A stretch of DNA of 42,054 nucleotides from Lachnospiraceae bacterium (GCA_022791975.1 JAAWAC010000015.1:1-42054); one strand, 5' to 3'. Shown: positions 24,705 to 34,077, counted from the first letter of the stretch. Translations and numbers: made by a program. Notes: a model not told the origin generated them from the letters alone.

Positions 24705-25484
24705 TTATTTCCCACTGGCCCTGTCCTGCTCAATCAGCAGCTTCATCGCCTCAATGGCTGTTTTCACCGCCATCTCTGTGTCATGAACCACAGGATTTTC
24801 CAGGCCCAGCTTTTCCCGCTCCTGGTTTGCCACACACAGAAAAATGGAGCCACAGCGCACCCTGCGATAGGCCGCTACCGTAAACAGCGCTGCCGATTCC
24901 ATCTCCGAAGCCAGACATCCCATACGCTTCCAGGCCTCCCATTTGTTAAGCAGCTCATAGGACACGGGCTTAGTCTCCGGGCTGTGCTGGCCATAGAAGG
25001 AATCCTTGCACTGGGCCACACCCACATGGAAAGGATATCCCAGCCTCCTAGCGCTCTCTGTAAGCGCGTTTACAATGCCAATGTCCGCCACAGCCGGATA
25101 CTCTATGGGTGCATATTCCCGGCTGGTTCCCTCGTTGCGAACAGCCGCCGTGGCGATCACCAGGTCTCCTCCCAGGATCTCCGTCTGCATGGCCCCACAG
25201 GTGCCTACACGGATAAAGGTCTGAGCCCCAAGATTTACCAGCTCCTCCATGGCAATAGAAGCGCTGGGCCCCCCAATCCCCGTGGAGGTCACAGATACCT
25301 TTTCCCCATTGAGATACCCGGTGTAGGTTACATATTCCCTGGAGTCAGCCATCCGCACAGGATTGTCAAAAAAGGCTGCAATCTTTTCACAGCGCTTGGG
25401 ATCTCCCGGTAAAATCATATACCTTCCCACATCGCCTTTTTTCAGGTTTACATGGTATTCATAGCCTTCACTTGCATACTTCAT
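24705..25484 (-). CDS. udp: uridine/nucleoside phosphorylase
   Basis: A 259-residue NP-I family phosphorylase that splits a nucleoside with phosphate into base plus ribose-1-phosphate, in cytoplasmic salvage. Visible are the phosphate loop [29 protein letters not shown], the signature [11 protein letters not shown] and the ribose-binding segment [15 protein letters not shown]. The pattern fits uridine phosphorylase better than DeoD, though specificity cannot be proven by sight. AGGAGG lies 7 nt before the ATG. It may be cotranscribed with the zinc-ribbon gene 45 nt upstream. Confidence 0.85.
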   Translation of the reverse strand: MKYASEGYEYHVNLKKGDVGRYMILPGDPKRCEKIAAFFDNPVRMADSREYVTYTGYLNGEKVSVTSTGIGGPSASIAMEELVNLGAQTFIRVGTCGAMQTEILGGDLVIATAAVRNEGTSREYAPIEYPAVADIGIVNALTESARRLGYPFHVGVAQCKDSFYGQHSPETKPVSYELLNKWEAWKRMGCLASEMESAALFTVAAYRRVRCGSIFLCVANQEREKLGLENPVVHDTEMAVKTAIEAMKLLIEQDRASGK

Positions 25485-25528
25485 ACGGCACCCTCCTGGA
25501 CCAAATTATTTTTTCTTCCCTTAAAAAG

Positions 25529-26104
25529 CTAGGCTTTGGCTGAACCTTTCATAACAAAATTTAAAATACTAAGAGCCAACAGCCCAACGGTAGCAACAAT
25601 CATCAAGTAAAATCCAGGTCCCTTGGTGATCATCCCTGCAAACATCCCCATCTCCTCATAGAGGGAGTTCATGCTTATCATTTCATAGCAACACATAAGA
25701 AACGCCACAATCCCAACCACCAGCACAGGAATCTTTTTATTCATAAATGCAAAAACAATAGCCAAAATACCAAGAGCAATGTAGATAATCCCATCTCCCA
25801 TCTCTCCCTCCACACCCATCAGAGAAATGGACAGAGACTGTTCAAACATGCTTATCTTGGCATAAGGTATGAGAGCCGCCAGAATCACAAGGACGCTGGC
25901 AACTATAATCCCGATCTTAATTGCGCCATTGTTAGATTCAGCCATGTTCTTTACAGACACGCCTCCCACAGATATTCCTCCCACAGAAATGCCCTTGGAG
26001 CCAGAGGCTGCTGATTGAGGCAACTCTGATTTCGTTCCGCAATTCGTACAAAAGACTTCTTGATCGCCCAGTTCCTTGCCGCAGTTGGTGCAAAATCTTT
26101 TCAT
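25529..26104 (-). CDS. zinc-ribbon membrane protein of unknown function
   Basis: A 191-residue protein that begins with a double-Cys zinc ribbon (FCTNCGKELGDQEVFCTNCG, residues 3-22). A Gly/Ser/Val linker with repeated GISVGG / GVSVKN follows. Then come four or more transmembrane helices (about 62-80, 105-125, 128-148, 165-185). Such proteins are common and uncharacterised in Firmicutes. The ATG at 26104 has AGAGAGGA in front; an earlier start at 26128 is less likely. No specific function can be inferred from the neighbours. Confidence 0.75.
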   Translation of the reverse strand: MKRFCTNCGKELGDQEVFCTNCGTKSELPQSAASGSKGISVGGISVGGVSVKNMAESNNGAIKIGIIVASVLVILAALIPYAKISMFEQSLSISLMGVEGEMGDGIIYIALGILAIVFAFMNKKIPVLVVGIVAFLMCCYEMISMNSLYEEMGMFAGMITKGPGFYLMIVATVGLLALSILNFVMKGSAKA

Positions 26105-26181
26105 TTGTTTTTCCTCTCTTTCCCTCATAAAAAGTATGTCTTTATTCTAACACGGGGAAGGTGAAAACGCAACCATCTAGC

Positions 26182-26217
26182 AAAAACCCCCTGCCTGCCA
26201 AGGTCGCAGACAAGGGG
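26182..26217 (-). terminator. terminator of the TRAP operon
   Basis: On the minus strand CCCCTTGTCTGC pairs with GCAGGCAGGGG (two G-U pairs) and a TTTTT run follows. It lies 36 bp behind the dctM stop. Confidence 0.85.
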
Positions 26218-26252
26218 AAATATTTCTCTTATTCCTATTTCCTGTTTTATCT

Positions 26253-27524
26253 TTATCCTACCAAAGAAGGAATAAAGGTAACCAGCGGCGGAATAAACAC
26301 ACACAGCAGCATGGCAATAATCAACGCTGTCAGGAAGGGCACCACAGCCTTGGCAGCCTTTAGCACTGGCACATCCGCAATTCCGCTGGATATGTACAAC
26401 AGGTTTCCCACTGGCGGAGTCACACCGCCGGCCACCGCCATCATATTTACCACCACGCCAAACTGAATGGGATTAATTCCAAAGCTCTTTACAATAGGAA
26501 GCAAAAGAGGCGTCATAATAGGCATAATCGCCGCATCTACCATAAAGCATCCCAGGAATAAAATCAGCAGCAGAATCAGTAAAAATACAATGGTAGGGTT
26601 GTTGCTGATGGAGGTAAAGGCAATGGTCAGCTTTTGGGGCAGTTGAGCGGATACCAGAATCCATCCCAATACCTGAGAGGTTCCCATAATCATCATGATA
26701 TTCGCCGTGGTTTTGGCCGCATTAAGCAAAATCGTGGGTATATTTTTAACTTTCAGCTCCTTTGTGACAAAACCTACAATAATTCCATACACCAGACCGA
26801 TACACCCAGCCTCTGTGGCCGTAAATATGCCAGACATAATCCCGCCCAGAATAATCACCGGCATTAGAACAGCGGCAACGGATTTTTTTAACGCCTGTAT
26901 CCGCTCCTTCCAACTGGCCTTTTCCTCCACAGGATAATGGTTCTTTTTGGCAATCACATAGGAAATGATCATCAGGCAAAGTCCCATGAGAATCCCCGGA
27001 AGAATCCCGCCCATAAACAGAGCGCTGATGCTGTCCCCCGTCAGGGAGGCATAGATCACAAAGGCAATACTGGGAGGGATAATCGGTCCCATTACGGAGG
27101 AGCAGGCTGTAACCGCCACAGCATACCCTCCGTCGTAGCCCTTTTGCTTCATGGTAGGGATCAGCATGGCGCCAATGGAGGCTGCGGAGGCTGCGGAGGA
27201 GCCTGACATACTGGCAAACAGCATGCTAGCCAGGATGGTTACATGAGCCAAACTACCTGTAATATGTCCTACCCATTTGGAAGCCAAATCCACAATCCTC
27301 TTTGTAATCCCACCGCCATTCATAAATTCTCCTGCCAACATAAACAGGGGAATTGCCAGCAGGGAAAAGCTGTCTGAGGCCTTGAACACCCGCTGAGCCA
27401 ACAGCGTCAATGGGATTGTGGGCGAGCCTTCTATATAAAGAATCGTGGCAAGTCCCGTCCCCCAGGCAATGGGAATTCCCGCCAAAATCAAAACAATAAA
27501 CAGAATAAGCATTAACGTAATCAC
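26253..27524 (-). CDS. dctM: TRAP transporter large permease (DctM)
   Basis: A 423-residue, about 12-helix membrane protein that forms the ion-driven transport channel of a tripartite TRAP uptake system for organic acids or similar solutes. Family stretches LLAIPLFMLAGEFMNGGGIT, SMSGSSAASAASIGAMLIP and MGPIIPPSIAFVIYASLTGDSI are intact. It starts with GTG overlapping the dctQ stop (GTGA), with GGAGG upstream. It is the last gene of the operon dctP-dctQ-dctM. The solute cannot be told from the permease. Confidence 0.93.
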   Translation of the reverse strand: MITLMLILFIVLILAGIPIAWGTGLATILYIEGSPTIPLTLLAQRVFKASDSFSLLAIPLFMLAGEFMNGGGITKRIVDLASKWVGHITGSLAHVTILASMLFASMSGSSAASAASIGAMLIPTMKQKGYDGGYAVAVTACSSVMGPIIPPSIAFVIYASLTGDSISALFMGGILPGILMGLCLMIISYVIAKKNHYPVEEKASWKERIQALKKSVAAVLMPVIILGGIMSGIFTATEAGCIGLVYGIIVGFVTKELKVKNIPTILLNAAKTTANIMMIMGTSQVLGWILVSAQLPQKLTIAFTSISNNPTIVFLLILLLILFLGCFMVDAAIMPIMTPLLLPIVKSFGINPIQFGVVVNMMAVAGGVTPPVGNLLYISSGIADVPVLKAAKAVVPFLTALIIAMLLCVFIPPLVTFIPSLVG

Positions 27525-28018
27525 GCTTCCTTACCTCCCTTCTGGGGACGATAGGTGTTGCAATAATCGTCGATTCCTGCACGGATACAGTTGATACCCA
27601 TCATAAGAGAGGCAACAGGAATTACGCAGTACAGATACCCTATATTCAGGGACAGGGCGGTGGTTCTCTGATTCAGATTTGCCATGGCAAAATTCCAACC
27701 ACTGACCCCCAAAAAGCAGAAAAACACAAAGGACAGCAAATGAATCACCAAATACAGATATCTTTTAGCACCCAATGGTAAAAACTGTACCACAATATCT
27801 ACGGCAATGGCTTTCTTTTCCAGCACCACCAGAGGGGCAGCCAGAAAGATCATCTGGGTAAACAATACCCGGGCCAGCTCCTCTGACCAGGAAAGGGAAT
27901 TATTGAACACATATCGGGAAATCACCTGGGCAAACACAATCACGATAAATGCAACAATAATGGCCACCAACACTGCTTTTAGAAGATTGTCATATACCTT
28001 TAAAATTTTCTTTGTCAC
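27521..28018 (-). CDS. dctQ: TRAP transporter small permease (DctQ)
   Basis: A 165-residue, four-helix membrane protein. YVFNNSLSWSEELARVLFTQMIFLAAPL is the typical DctQ core, and LLSFVFFCFLGVSGW with GYLYCVIPVASLMMG forms the later helices. It couples to DctM to form the transporter body. It lies between the broken dctP (17 nt upstream) and dctM (4-nt overlap). Confidence 0.9.
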   Translation of the reverse strand: MTKKILKVYDNLLKAVLVAIIVAFIVIVFAQVISRYVFNNSLSWSEELARVLFTQMIFLAAPLVVLEKKAIAVDIVVQFLPLGAKRYLYLVIHLLSFVFFCFLGVSGWNFAMANLNQRTTALSLNIGYLYCVIPVASLMMGINCIRAGIDDYCNTYRPQKGGKEA

Positions 28019-28034
28019 AGCGTCTCCTCCCCTT

Positions 28035-29110
28035 CTATGGAATAGCCTTCAGTGCATCCAAATCTTCCTTTGTGGCATAATCCTTAATATAGTCTAGGAT
28101 AATAGGCTCCATCAGCTCCTTAATCTCCTCGCTCTCCGCCTCTGTGGGAGCCACTAAGGTGATTCCTTGTTCTTCCAAGGTCTCTCGGTCTGCCTTAGCC
28201 TTCTCATAGTAGGTCTCATTCAGCTCTGCGGAAATTTCCTCCGCAGCTGTCCGGATAATCTCTCTTTGCTCCTCGGTGAGATTATTCCAGAAGTTCTCTG
28301 CAACTCCAAAAGCCATAATGGACACGCTATGCTTGGTCTCATAGCAATATTTACAGTGATCCACAAAATTCTGGTCAATAACTCCTGTCACATCATACTC
28401 CAATCCATCTACAATATTGGTCTGGAGGCCAGTGTAAACCTCAGAGGTCGCCATGGGCGTGGGGTTTACTCCCAGAGCCTGGAAGGTATTGATAAACATA
28501 GGGACCTCTGGCACACGCATCTTTAGACCCTTTAAATCCTCCAGTCCCGCAACAGGAGTCTTGGACCACACATTGCGCACACCTTCAATAGAAAAGTCTA
28601 GGAAACGGACACCAATCTGGGATGCCATCTCCTCCACGATTTCCTGTCCCATTTCACTCCGCCAAATTTTAACCGCATGATCCTCATCTCTGGCTGTAAA
28701 TAACGTCCCCACAAGGCCGGACTTGGGATAAAAGCCCTCAGCCGCCCCAGCTGACACATAGCACATTTCGATGGTTCCCATTCCCATGCCCTCCAAGGTT
28801 TCATTTTGCCCCCCAGCTGACTGGCCGGATACAGCTCTACAATCAGGCTTCCATTGGAGCGCTCCTCCACCAGAGACTTAAATTTTTCCAGTCCTTCATA
28901 TGCAAAGGATTCCGTGGGTTTTGTGGATGCCAGCTTAATCACCTTGGCATCTGTCCCAGGATTTGATGTCTGACTGGTCTCCTCCTGATTTTCTCCCTCT
29001 GTGGCAACAGGTGTATTGGTAGAACTCTCCGCGTTTTTAGAGCCACAGCCAGCTAAGCTTGTCAGTGCTAAAATTGACAAGGTGACCAGTGCAATAATTC
29101 TTCTTTTCAT
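28035..29110 (-). pseudogene. dctP: TRAP solute-binding protein (DctP), frameshifted
   Basis: The solute receptor of the TRAP system. The N-terminus (29110) is a lipoprotein signal with lipobox LAGC (MKRRIIALVTLSILALTSLAGC). The fold then begins (VIKLASTKPTESFAYEGLEKF, YPASQLGG). At a run of six C (28809-28814, plus strand) the frame shifts by one base; the second part continues as NETLEGMGMGTIEMCYVSAG to the stop at 28035. One more base in that run, or in the adjacent A run, restores the common QLGGxNETLEGM motif and a full-length protein of about 358 residues. Either it is a true mutation that disables the transporter, or a homopolymer error in the sequence. Everything else is well preserved. 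Confidence 0.9.
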
Positions 29111-29423
29111 TTGATTTCCTCCATTCTCGTAAATGATTTTTGGTCTTTGCAGATCCGCCTATTCAAATTTGGGGATTATCTGCTCATGCCCTTACCATAA
29201 TGGTTCTATCTCCCCTTGTACAGAATTTTATTTTTCAATCCTGAACCATTCTTCCTACGTTCACAGGGAAGGGCATAAAAAACAAATATTTTTCAGTCTC
29301 AATCCCAAAATAGGTTCAGTCAAGATTCCATCTGTCAAAACTCTGCCTATCTTTTGGAAAAATAGTTTGCTATAATAAATACTAATCCTTAAAAGGCTTA
29401 CCAAAGAAGGGAGGAAGTCTGCC
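29111..29423. promoter_or_regulatory. divergent control region between dctP and the AraC-type regulator
   Basis: A 313-bp space with no gene. For the regulator (+) an extended -10 (TGCTATAAT, 29368-29376) is clear, without a good -35 box. The dctP promoter is not obvious. GAACC half-sites occur at 29243 and, inverted, at 29201-29206 and 29314-29318. ACCATAATGGT (29194-29204) is a near-palindrome in front of dctP. These could be binding sites of the neighbouring regulator, but this is only positional inference. Confidence 0.5.
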
Positions 29424-31703
29424 TTGAAAAAATACCTGGAATCCATCCGGCAGTTTAAGTTAAAAAGTCTTTTTTTCCGGTTCTATCTTCTGACTTTTGT
29501 TTTTGCTATTCTCTTTATCGGGATCTTTTCCTTCTATGTCTATCAGATCTATTTTCAAAATTTTTCCAAGGCCCAGGAAACAGCCCTGGATTCCTTTCTG
29601 ACCCAAACTGTGGAAAAACTGGACAATTCCGTCTATTTTTTAAATGATACGCTAATCTCCCTGTCACGGGAACCGGCCATTATCAATTCCATTATTGTGC
29701 CGGGCCTAGAGCACTCTGCAAGAAACTTTGAGACGGCCTTTCTTCTCAAGACAGAGGCGGAAAGCTCTGATTATATCAGCGGCCTCTATCTGTATGAGTC
29801 TACCGATCAGATACTCTTCACCTCCCAGGGTGCGGTGGGACTACTGGAAGACTCCCCACATGAGGAGCTTGTCCGGTATTGCCAGGAAACAGCCAATGGA
29901 TTTTGTCTTAGTCAGGTAAAGAACCGTTATTACTCCGGTCTTACCTCCTATAATGGTGCCGTTTATCTGGTTTGTAACCTAATTGCAGACAATAACCGAT
30001 TTCTAGGACTCCTCATTGCCCAAATAAATCAGGATCTGCTGTTTGCAGACTTAACGGAAACCATCGCCTCTCTGCCCTACTCTCTGGAAATCCGAACTCC
30101 TAATGGTCAGACACCGCTTTTTTGCGGACTTAAGGATCTAAACCCCAATTCCCAGAGTCTTGTGCGTACCTCCTCCTACACGGATTGGATGTATACCCTG
30201 ATTGTTCCGCCCTACGAGAAATTTACTCTGAGTGCTTATCTGGTTAGCGTTTTTCCTGCTCTTATCTTTTTGCTGGCAATAGGATTGTTGTGCTCTCTAT
30301 TAATCGCACAGCGGAGCTACCAACCCATCCATCTGTTGCTCTCCTCCATTGCCCCTCAGCCCAGACAGGAACTGGAGAAGGACCAGAGCACAAAAAAAAC
30401 AGCTGGCAGCGAGATCGATCTGTTAACCATGACTTATCAGCAGCTGCAAAGTGACCAGAAGGCCGCGGAAGCATTTATTCGCCATGCCCGACCAGATTTG
30501 GAAGCCAATCTGCTTCTGGATTTGATTACCGGCGATCCCCTGTCAGAACAGCAGCTTGATCCTCTTATCACCACTATCCAGAGTAATCTTACCCTCCATG
30601 GAAAATACCAAAGCTTCCTGGTCCATCTCTCCCCCAGCGCCGAAACAGGAGACTTGGTCAGCTATATGGTATTTCGGCAGCTGGAGGAGCTTTTAAAAAG
30701 TACCTTTCACAGGGAATGGGGCTATCTCTATTTCTTGCGGCCGGAAAGCGATTCTCTCACCTTTATTCTCCAATACGACGGCTCTCTCTCCGCCGCCAAG
30801 GTAAAACAGCTCCAGCAGCAGTTCCTGGGAGAGCTTAAGAAAAATCTGGAACATATCAGCGCAGGTCTTCTCCTGGCATATGGAAAGGTATATCCAAATA
30901 TCGGGAATATTACCATGTCCTACCATGAGGCCAAGGAGGAGCTGCGAAAACAGCTTTACTATGAAGCAGACAGAGATGCGGAGGTTGAGGGAAATGGTAG
31001 CGAGATCAGGGGAAGCACCCTTCCGGGTAACTCCCTTCAGGACAGCTATTTTGTTTCCCAGCTGGGCCTGTTGAATTCCTTCCTCTCAAGTAATGAGGCT
31101 GTACTGGCCGAGAGCCTGCTAACACAAATTTTAAAGGAACTATGTGTCAGTGACAGCAGTATTTTGGAGATCCGTCAGTGGTGCATCCGCATCCTGGATA
31201 TTCTGGTGGAACGTACTCTGGATGCCAGAACACATACAGACAATCTGGGAAACCCGGAGTATCAGACCTTATACCAGAAGTTGGATAAGCTTCTGGATCA
31301 AAAAGAAATCTATCTGTTTATGGTAAAGGAAACCTCCCGCTTTATGGAAAATATCAAAAAAGAACTGAGCAAAAAGCAGCACCGGCTTATTGCCCAGGCA
31401 AAAGAATATATGCAGCAGCATTACAGTGACAGCAACCTTTCCATTCATCAGATTGCGGAATTCATCGGCATCAGCGGAACCTATCTCAGCAGTATTTTTA
31501 CGGAATTTACCGGGGAAAATCTCATATCCTACCTGAATTCCTACCGGGTCAGCATTGCCAAAGATCTGCTGATTAATACCCAGATAATTATCAAGGATAT
31601 TGGTTTTAAGACAGGCTTTAATACTGTGCAAAATTTCAACCGGGTATTTAAAAAATTTACTGGCATGACTCCTGGCGATTATCGAAAGCAGTATAAAGCG
31701 TAA
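29424..31703 (+). CDS. membrane-anchored AraC-family regulator
   Basis: A 759-residue one-component sensor-regulator. A first helix (about 20-42) and a second (about 276-298) enclose an extracytoplasmic sensing domain of about 230 residues. A cytoplasmic linker region follows. The last 106 residues are the AraC double helix-turn-helix (LSIHQIAEFIGISGTYLSSIFTEFTG and IKDIGFKTGFNTVQNFNRVFKKFTGMTPGDYR). The start is TTG 29424 with GGAGG 9 nt upstream. Divergent from the TRAP operon, it probably controls that operon in response to an external solute, perhaps presented by DctP. No histidine kinase is nearby. Confidence 0.87.
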   Translation: MKKYLESIRQFKLKSLFFRFYLLTFVFAILFIGIFSFYVYQIYFQNFSKAQETALDSFLTQTVEKLDNSVYFLNDTLISLSREPAIINSIIVPGLEHSARNFETAFLLKTEAESSDYISGLYLYESTDQILFTSQGAVGLLEDSPHEELVRYCQETANGFCLSQVKNRYYSGLTSYNGAVYLVCNLIADNNRFLGLLIAQINQDLLFADLTETIASLPYSLEIRTPNGQTPLFCGLKDLNPNSQSLVRTSSYTDWMYTLIVPPYEKFTLSAYLVSVFPALIFLLAIGLLCSLLIAQRSYQPIHLLLSSIAPQPRQELEKDQSTKKTAGSEIDLLTMTYQQLQSDQKAAEAFIRHARPDLEANLLLDLITGDPLSEQQLDPLITTIQSNLTLHGKYQSFLVHLSPSAETGDLVSYMVFRQLEELLKSTFHREWGYLYFLRPESDSLTFILQYDGSLSAAKVKQLQQQFLGELKKNLEHISAGLLLAYGKVYPNIGNITMSYHEAKEELRKQLYYEADRDAEVEGNGSEIRGSTLPGNSLQDSYFVSQLGLLNSFLSSNEAVLAESLLTQILKELCVSDSSILEIRQWCIRILDILVERTLDARTHTDNLGNPEYQTLYQKLDKLLDQKEIYLFMVKETSRFMENIKKELSKKQHRLIAQAKEYMQQHYSDSNLSIHQIAEFIGISGTYLSSIFTEFTGENLISYLNSYRVSIAKDLLINTQIIIKDIGFKTGFNTVQNFNRVFKKFTGMTPGDYRKQYKA

Positions 31704-31733
31704 CTTGTAAAAAAGTTACGCTAGATGAAGAAA

Positions 31734-31782
31734 AGATGCCCTGATTTCCCCTCAACTCTATAATAAGGGAACCAGGGCATCT
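31734..31782. terminator. terminator between AraC-type regulator and MBL gene
   Basis: AGATGCCCTG pairs perfectly with CAGGGCATCT, with an inner TTCCC/GGGAA extension. T-rich flanks on both sides suggest it serves both convergent genes. A second perfect hairpin, GCGTAACTT/AAGTTACGC (31698-31721), overlaps the regulator's stop codon. Confidence 0.8.
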
Positions 31783-31793
31783 CTGCTTTTCGT

Positions 31794-32684
31794 TTATCTG
31801 CCTGCCTTTGCCTCCAGCTGTCTTTTTATAAAAGCATGCAGCTCCTCCTTCTTCTTTTCCAGATATTTCCTCCACTCTTCCCTGTCAACAAACGGGTTTA
31901 CTTGTGCGCCCTTTGTCATTTCCTCCGCCTTTTCTAATGTTCGGTTATTCTCCGTATGATTTCCCAGGAAAATATCCACCTGCTGGTCCATAACCTTGTC
32001 CAGAGATTCCTCGTACACCTTCCACATACGATACTCTGGATCTCCTATTTCCTCCAGATGTTCACAGGTCAGGGTGTTAAATCCAAATCCCCCGTAATAG
32101 CCGCATCTTTTGGTCTCCGCCCCCTGATGAGCGTCAAAAAATAAGGCGACGCATCCTTCTGTGTGTCCAGGCACTGTGCAACATTGTATTTGCATAGGGC
32201 CAAAGGCTAATATATCTCCATCCTGGATACATACATCCGGCTCAAATACCTGATCCAGCAAGCTTGGGCTGTCCTGGATAAAAGAAAGCTCCGGATGTTC
32301 CCGAAACATCTGGGCGTCTGCCTGAGCCATATACAGTTTTGTCCCAAAGGTATTTCGGAAAAATTCCGCCCCTCCCACATGATCCACATGACCGTGGGAT
32401 AAGACAATCCATTTTACGTCATTGGGTCGAAAGCCTGCCTCCCAGATGGCCTGAACCAGCCAGGGAGTAGCACAGGCATTCCCCGCATCAATCAAAAGCA
32501 GCCCCTCCCCTGTGTCAATCAGATGCACACAAACCCAACTATCCCCCACATAATACACATTACCATAAATGGAAAACGGCTTTACATAACGTTTTTCCTG
32601 GTGAAAAAACAGGTGTGCCATGGGCTTTTCCTGACATTTTCTTTTTTTGCTTACATAATCCTCATAATCCTTGTACAATGACAT
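31794..32684 (-). CDS. metallo-beta-lactamase fold hydrolase
   Basis: A 296-residue MBL-fold protein. The metal ligands are HGHVDHVGG (HxHxDH, near residues 99-104), the His of VPGHTEGC, and later the His of LGNHTENN. The insert after the GHTEGC motif and the long, charged C-terminal helix (EEWRKYLEKKKEELHAF) are unlike RNase J or glyoxalase II. The substrate is unknown. The ATG at 32684 has GGAGG 8 nt upstream. Being next to the TRAP system and its regulator, it may act on the imported compound. Confidence 0.85.
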   Translation of the reverse strand: MSLYKDYEDYVSKKRKCQEKPMAHLFFHQEKRYVKPFSIYGNVYYVGDSWVCVHLIDTGEGLLLIDAGNACATPWLVQAIWEAGFRPNDVKWIVLSHGHVDHVGGAEFFRNTFGTKLYMAQADAQMFREHPELSFIQDSPSLLDQVFEPDVCIQDGDILAFGPMQIQCCTVPGHTEGCVALFFDAHQGAETKRCGYYGGFGFNTLTCEHLEEIGDPEYRMWKVYEESLDKVMDQQVDIFLGNHTENNRTLEKAEEMTKGAQVNPFVDREEWRKYLEKKKEELHAFIKRQLEAKAGR

Positions 32685-32947
32685 GTTAACGTCCTCCCCT
32701 TTCTCTGTTTCCTTCACGATAGCAAATGAGAAAGAGACTGTATAGAATGCATTCTTTCAATACAGAGCATTTCCTGCAATAAAAGAACTGTGGCAGGACT
32801 ATGTGAAAAATTTTTCTTTATTCATCGAAGAATGTGTTCAAATTTCCGTATATTCCAGGTCCACCTCGTCTTCTATACGGAAAATGAAAAAGAGGGATGA
32901 ATCTTGAAAAGTATCCAATACTGGCTGAATTAGGAAAATAGAAAACC

Positions 32948-33616
32948 TCACACCCTCCGGCCTCTATCCACAATTTTACAAAATATCACCCCTGCTATGG
33001 TACTCACCAAGGTGGCCACAATCGCCGGTCCTACAATCGCCGCCGGATTCACACTGCCATACTGGCTCCGGTAAGCAATGATATTCACAGGGATCAGCTG
33101 GAGAGAAGAAATATTGATAATCAAAAAGGTACACATCTCATTGCTGGCTGTACCCCGAGGCACTGGTACTCCCAGGTTGCCGGCCACTCGAGCGCTCCCT
33201 ATATAGCCTTTCCTGTCAGATAGAAACCCGGCTCCTTTTCTTCGCTCCTCTTCCAGCTTCTCCAAAGCTTCCATGGCCTTCAATCCGGCTGGTGTGGCAG
33301 CCCAGCCCAGGCCAAAAATATTGGCAATCACATTCATGGTAATATATTTCCGAGCTGGATGATCTTTTGGAATCCGAGGAAACATAAAATGGATAAAGGG
33401 CTGTATCCGCCGGGTTGCCGTCTCTATAAGGCCAGCCTTCTCTGCAATCTCCATCAGCCCCACCCATAAAGCCATGACTCCTGTCATAGTAATACACAGC
33501 GTCACCGCCTCCTGTGCGGAGCTTAAGGCCGCAGCCGTGATTTCCGGCATTTTTCCCTGAGCTCCCCCATACAGTACGCCTGCCAAAATCATAAATCCCC
33601 ACAAATAATTCAGCAT
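32948..33616 (-). CDS. spmA: spore maturation protein A
   Basis: A 222-residue polytopic protein of the nucleoside-recognition family. VMALWVGLMEIAEKAGL, FPRIPKDHPARKYITMNVIANIFGLGWAATPAGLKAME and PRGTASNEMCTFLIINISSLQLIP are the classical SpmA blocks. With SpmB it is needed for spore dehydration and maturation. GAGGAAG lies just before the ATG. spmB is not adjacent but about 8.3 kb downstream on the same strand. The 263 bp between spmA and the MBL gene hold no supported gene. Confidence 0.93.
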   Translation of the reverse strand: MLNYLWGFMILAGVLYGGAQGKMPEITAAALSSAQEAVTLCITMTGVMALWVGLMEIAEKAGLIETATRRIQPFIHFMFPRIPKDHPARKYITMNVIANIFGLGWAATPAGLKAMEALEKLEEERRKGAGFLSDRKGYIGSARVAGNLGVPVPRGTASNEMCTFLIINISSLQLIPVNIIAYRSQYGSVNPAAIVGPAIVATLVSTIAGVIFCKIVDRGRRV

Positions 33617-33711
33617 AGCTTCCTCTTCCTATATTCTGAATTTCTACATTATATTAAAGCAACACAGACCCTTAGAACTCCCCCTCCTTCACACTTTTTT
33701 ACAAAAAACTA

Positions 33712-33739
33712 TTGAATTCCATCCAATCTTTGTTATAAT
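33712..33739 (+). promoter_or_regulatory. abrB-type gene promoter
   Basis: TTGAAT (33712-33717) and a perfect TATAAT (33734-33739) are separated by 16 bp. The start is about 33746, leaving a leader of about 40 nt with GAGGAG before the ATG. Confidence 0.8.
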
Positions 33740-33784
33740 CTTAACTATAGCATGGGAACTAATCACTATGAGAGGAGAATAGAC

Positions 33785-34039
33785 ATGAAAGACACAGGGG
33801 TTGTAAGACGGCTGGATGAGCTTGGGCGTATCACTTTGCCCATGGAGCTGCGAAAAATTCTTCACTTGAAGGAGCGGGATACTCTGCAAATCTACGTGGA
33901 AGATGACCGCATTGTCCTGCAGAAATATACACCTGCAGATATTTTTACTGGTGATACTGAGGACTTGATTGAGTATCAGGGAAAGAAGGTATCAAGAAAA
34001 ACCATTGCCGAGCTGGCTAAGCTGGCAGATTTAATATAA
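33785..34039 (+). CDS. abrB: AbrB/SpoVT-family transition-state regulator
   Basis: An 84-residue DNA-binding protein. VVRRLDELGRITLPMELRKILHLKERDTLQIYVEDDRIVLQKY is the swapped-hairpin AbrB domain. The last 30 residues (from SRKTIAELAKL) form the multimerisation part. AbrB-type proteins repress stationary-phase and sporulation genes. The gene converges on rsmI; in B. subtilis abrB is also next to rsmI. The ATG at 33785 follows GAGGAG. The symbol is by family; an Abh or SpoVT-like paralogue is possible. Confidence 0.85.
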   Translation: MKDTGVVRRLDELGRITLPMELRKILHLKERDTLQIYVEDDRIVLQKYTPADIFTGDTEDLIEYQGKKVSRKTIAELAKLADLI

Positions 34040-34077
34040 AAGAAGAGCGTCTGGCCAATTCGCCCGGCGCTTCTTTT
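34038..34077. terminator. bidirectional terminator between abrB and rsmI
   Basis: AAAAGAAG (34038-34045) pairs with CTTCTTTT (34070-34077). An inner GGC/GCC stem surrounds the loop, and T runs lie on both strands. The hairpin overlaps the abrB stop and ends just before the rsmI stop. Confidence 0.78.

Noticed and set aside
28035..28796. A separate TRAP receptor gene starting at ATG 28796
   Set aside because: It lacks a signal peptide and continues the fold begun by the upstream frame; it is the second part of one frameshifted dctP.
31698..31721. Perfect 9-bp hairpin at the AraC-type regulator stop codon as a main terminator
   Set aside because: No T-run follows on the plus strand; the hairpin at 31734-31782 is the better terminator.
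32897..32941. A 14-codon plus-strand ORF (MNLEKYPILAELGK) behind AGAGGG
   Set aside because: It is very short, has no recognisable relatives from memory and no promoter or partner; it may be a gene remnant but cannot be supported.
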